Source: Prevotellaceae bacterium (lineage in GTDB: Bacteria; Bacteroidota; Bacteroidia; Bacteroidales; Bacteroidaceae). From it: a stretch of 7,076 nucleotides of DNA. Below, piece after piece: positions 6,979 through 7,076 of this stretch (position 1 is the first letter of the stretch; every line of letters begins with the position of its first letter). Location: the NCBI GenBank assembly GCA_031262265.1, contig JAISIB010000104.1:1-7076 (forward strand). Reading direction: 5' to 3'. The position numbers were made by a program, and so were the translations under genes. Below the pieces are notes generated by a model. It was not told the DNA's origin. It saw only the letters and a program-made list of their open reading frames with translations, and searched no databases.

Positions 6979-7010
6979 TTTGCTTCTAAGTTGAATAAAA
7001 TCTACTTTTG
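6979..7010 (+). promoter_or_regulatory. Bacteroidota-type promoter for the gene at 7041
   Basis: TTTG (6979-6982) and TACTTTTG (7003-7010) match the -33 and -7 consensus elements exactly, with a 20-bp spacer, the usual distance for the primary sigma factor of this phylum. An AT-rich tract (6944-6968) precedes it. Transcription would start near 7016, giving a leader of about 25 bases before the ATG at 7041. The spacer contains AAGTTGAA (6988-6995), identical to the first eight bases of the first unit of the nearby 21-bp tandem array. Confidence 0.75.
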
Positions 7011-7040
7011 CGCAATAAACATCATTAAAAGAGCTTTTTT

Positions 7041-7076
7041 ATGACTAAAATCTGTTGCAAAGGCTGGTTCATAGCC
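7041..7076 (+). CDS. Start of an unidentified gene (3' end outside window)
   Basis: An ATG at 7041 opens a frame that runs to the end of the window, encoding only MTKICCKGWFIA. It lies about 30 bp downstream of a strong consensus promoter, which is the main reason to call it a real gene. There is no Shine-Dalgarno sequence; the leader is A/T-rich, as is common in this phylum. Twelve residues with two adjacent cysteines are too few to identify a family or decide whether a signal peptide begins here. Confidence 0.5.
   Translation, partial: MTKICCKGWFIA

Larger units (their letters stand above)
6447..7040. other. Intergenic region between divergent genes, about 600 bp
   Basis: No convincing gene lies here. 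The left edge holds the ATPase promoter and its direct repeats. From 6551 to 6649 an ATG-started ORF of 32 codons (beginning MAFDTNIDSTEVLLL, ending FPTRKIN) is visible on the plus strand. It has no ribosome site or promoter that I can see and may be a gene fragment or chance. The same area contains a 7-bp inverted repeat, ACCAACA (6563-6569) with TGTTGGT (6591-6597). A four-copy 21-bp tandem array follows at 6694-6777. From 6778 to about 6890 I see nothing recognisable. A 9-bp inverted repeat sits at 6894-6920, then an AT-rich tract leads into the promoter at 6979-7010. No tRNA, rRNA or insertion-sequence ends were recognised. Confidence 0.7.

Noticed and set aside
6447..7040. CRISPR array or invertible promoter
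   Set aside because: The 21-bp units are contiguous with no spacers and no cas genes are near. No matching inverted repeats flank either promoter, as an invertible segment would need.

Overview
The window looks like chromosomal DNA from a member of the Bacteroidota, most likely Bacteroidales. The promoters that can be read fit the Bacteroidota consensus (TTTG, about 20 bp, then TAnnTTTG). Shine-Dalgarno sequences are mostly absent. The protein families (CESA-like membrane glycosyltransferase, membrane-anchored EEP phosphatase, AAA/DUF4143 ATPase) are common in that phylum. The genus cannot be fixed from the sequence alone.

Positions 1-5244 hold five tightly packed plus-strand genes that read as one operon of a surface-polysaccharide locus. 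In order they are: the C-terminal part of a family 2 glycosyltransferase; a membrane-bound CESA-like family 2 glycosyltransferase; a membrane-anchored endonuclease/exonuclease/phosphatase (EEP) superfamily enzyme; a soluble family 2 glycosyltransferase; and a Wzx/WzxC-like flippase. The gaps are 9 bp, 32 bp, 20 bp (or a 4-base GTGA overlap if the upstream GTG start is used) and 14 bp. A plausible scheme is that the glycosyltransferases build a lipid-linked oligosaccharide on the inner face of the inner membrane and the flippase exports it. The polymerase, the initiating transferase and the operon promoter are not in the window, so the final product (O-antigen, capsule or exopolysaccharide) is not known. 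The fourth gene is clearly more AT-rich than its neighbours and may have been acquired separately.

A convergent minus-strand gene (5262-6446) encodes an AAA_14/DUF4143-type ATPase, unrelated to polysaccharide synthesis and probably an accessory gene. Its promoter region carries two exact 13-bp direct repeats at a 22-bp period, each containing a TAATTTTG -7 box.

Positions 6447-7040 form a non-coding stretch of about 600 bp between divergent genes. It contains the ATPase promoter, a weak 32-codon ORF, a four-copy 21-bp degenerate tandem array (6694-6777), a 9-bp inverted repeat, and a strong Bacteroidota-type promoter (6979-7010). That promoter drives a gene of which only the first 12 codons (from 7041) are visible.

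I see no previously undescribed system that the sequence alone proves. The best leads are the 21-bp array with a partial copy of its unit inside the downstream promoter, the paired -7/direct-repeat arrangement, and the predicted periplasmic EEP enzyme inside the glycan operon.
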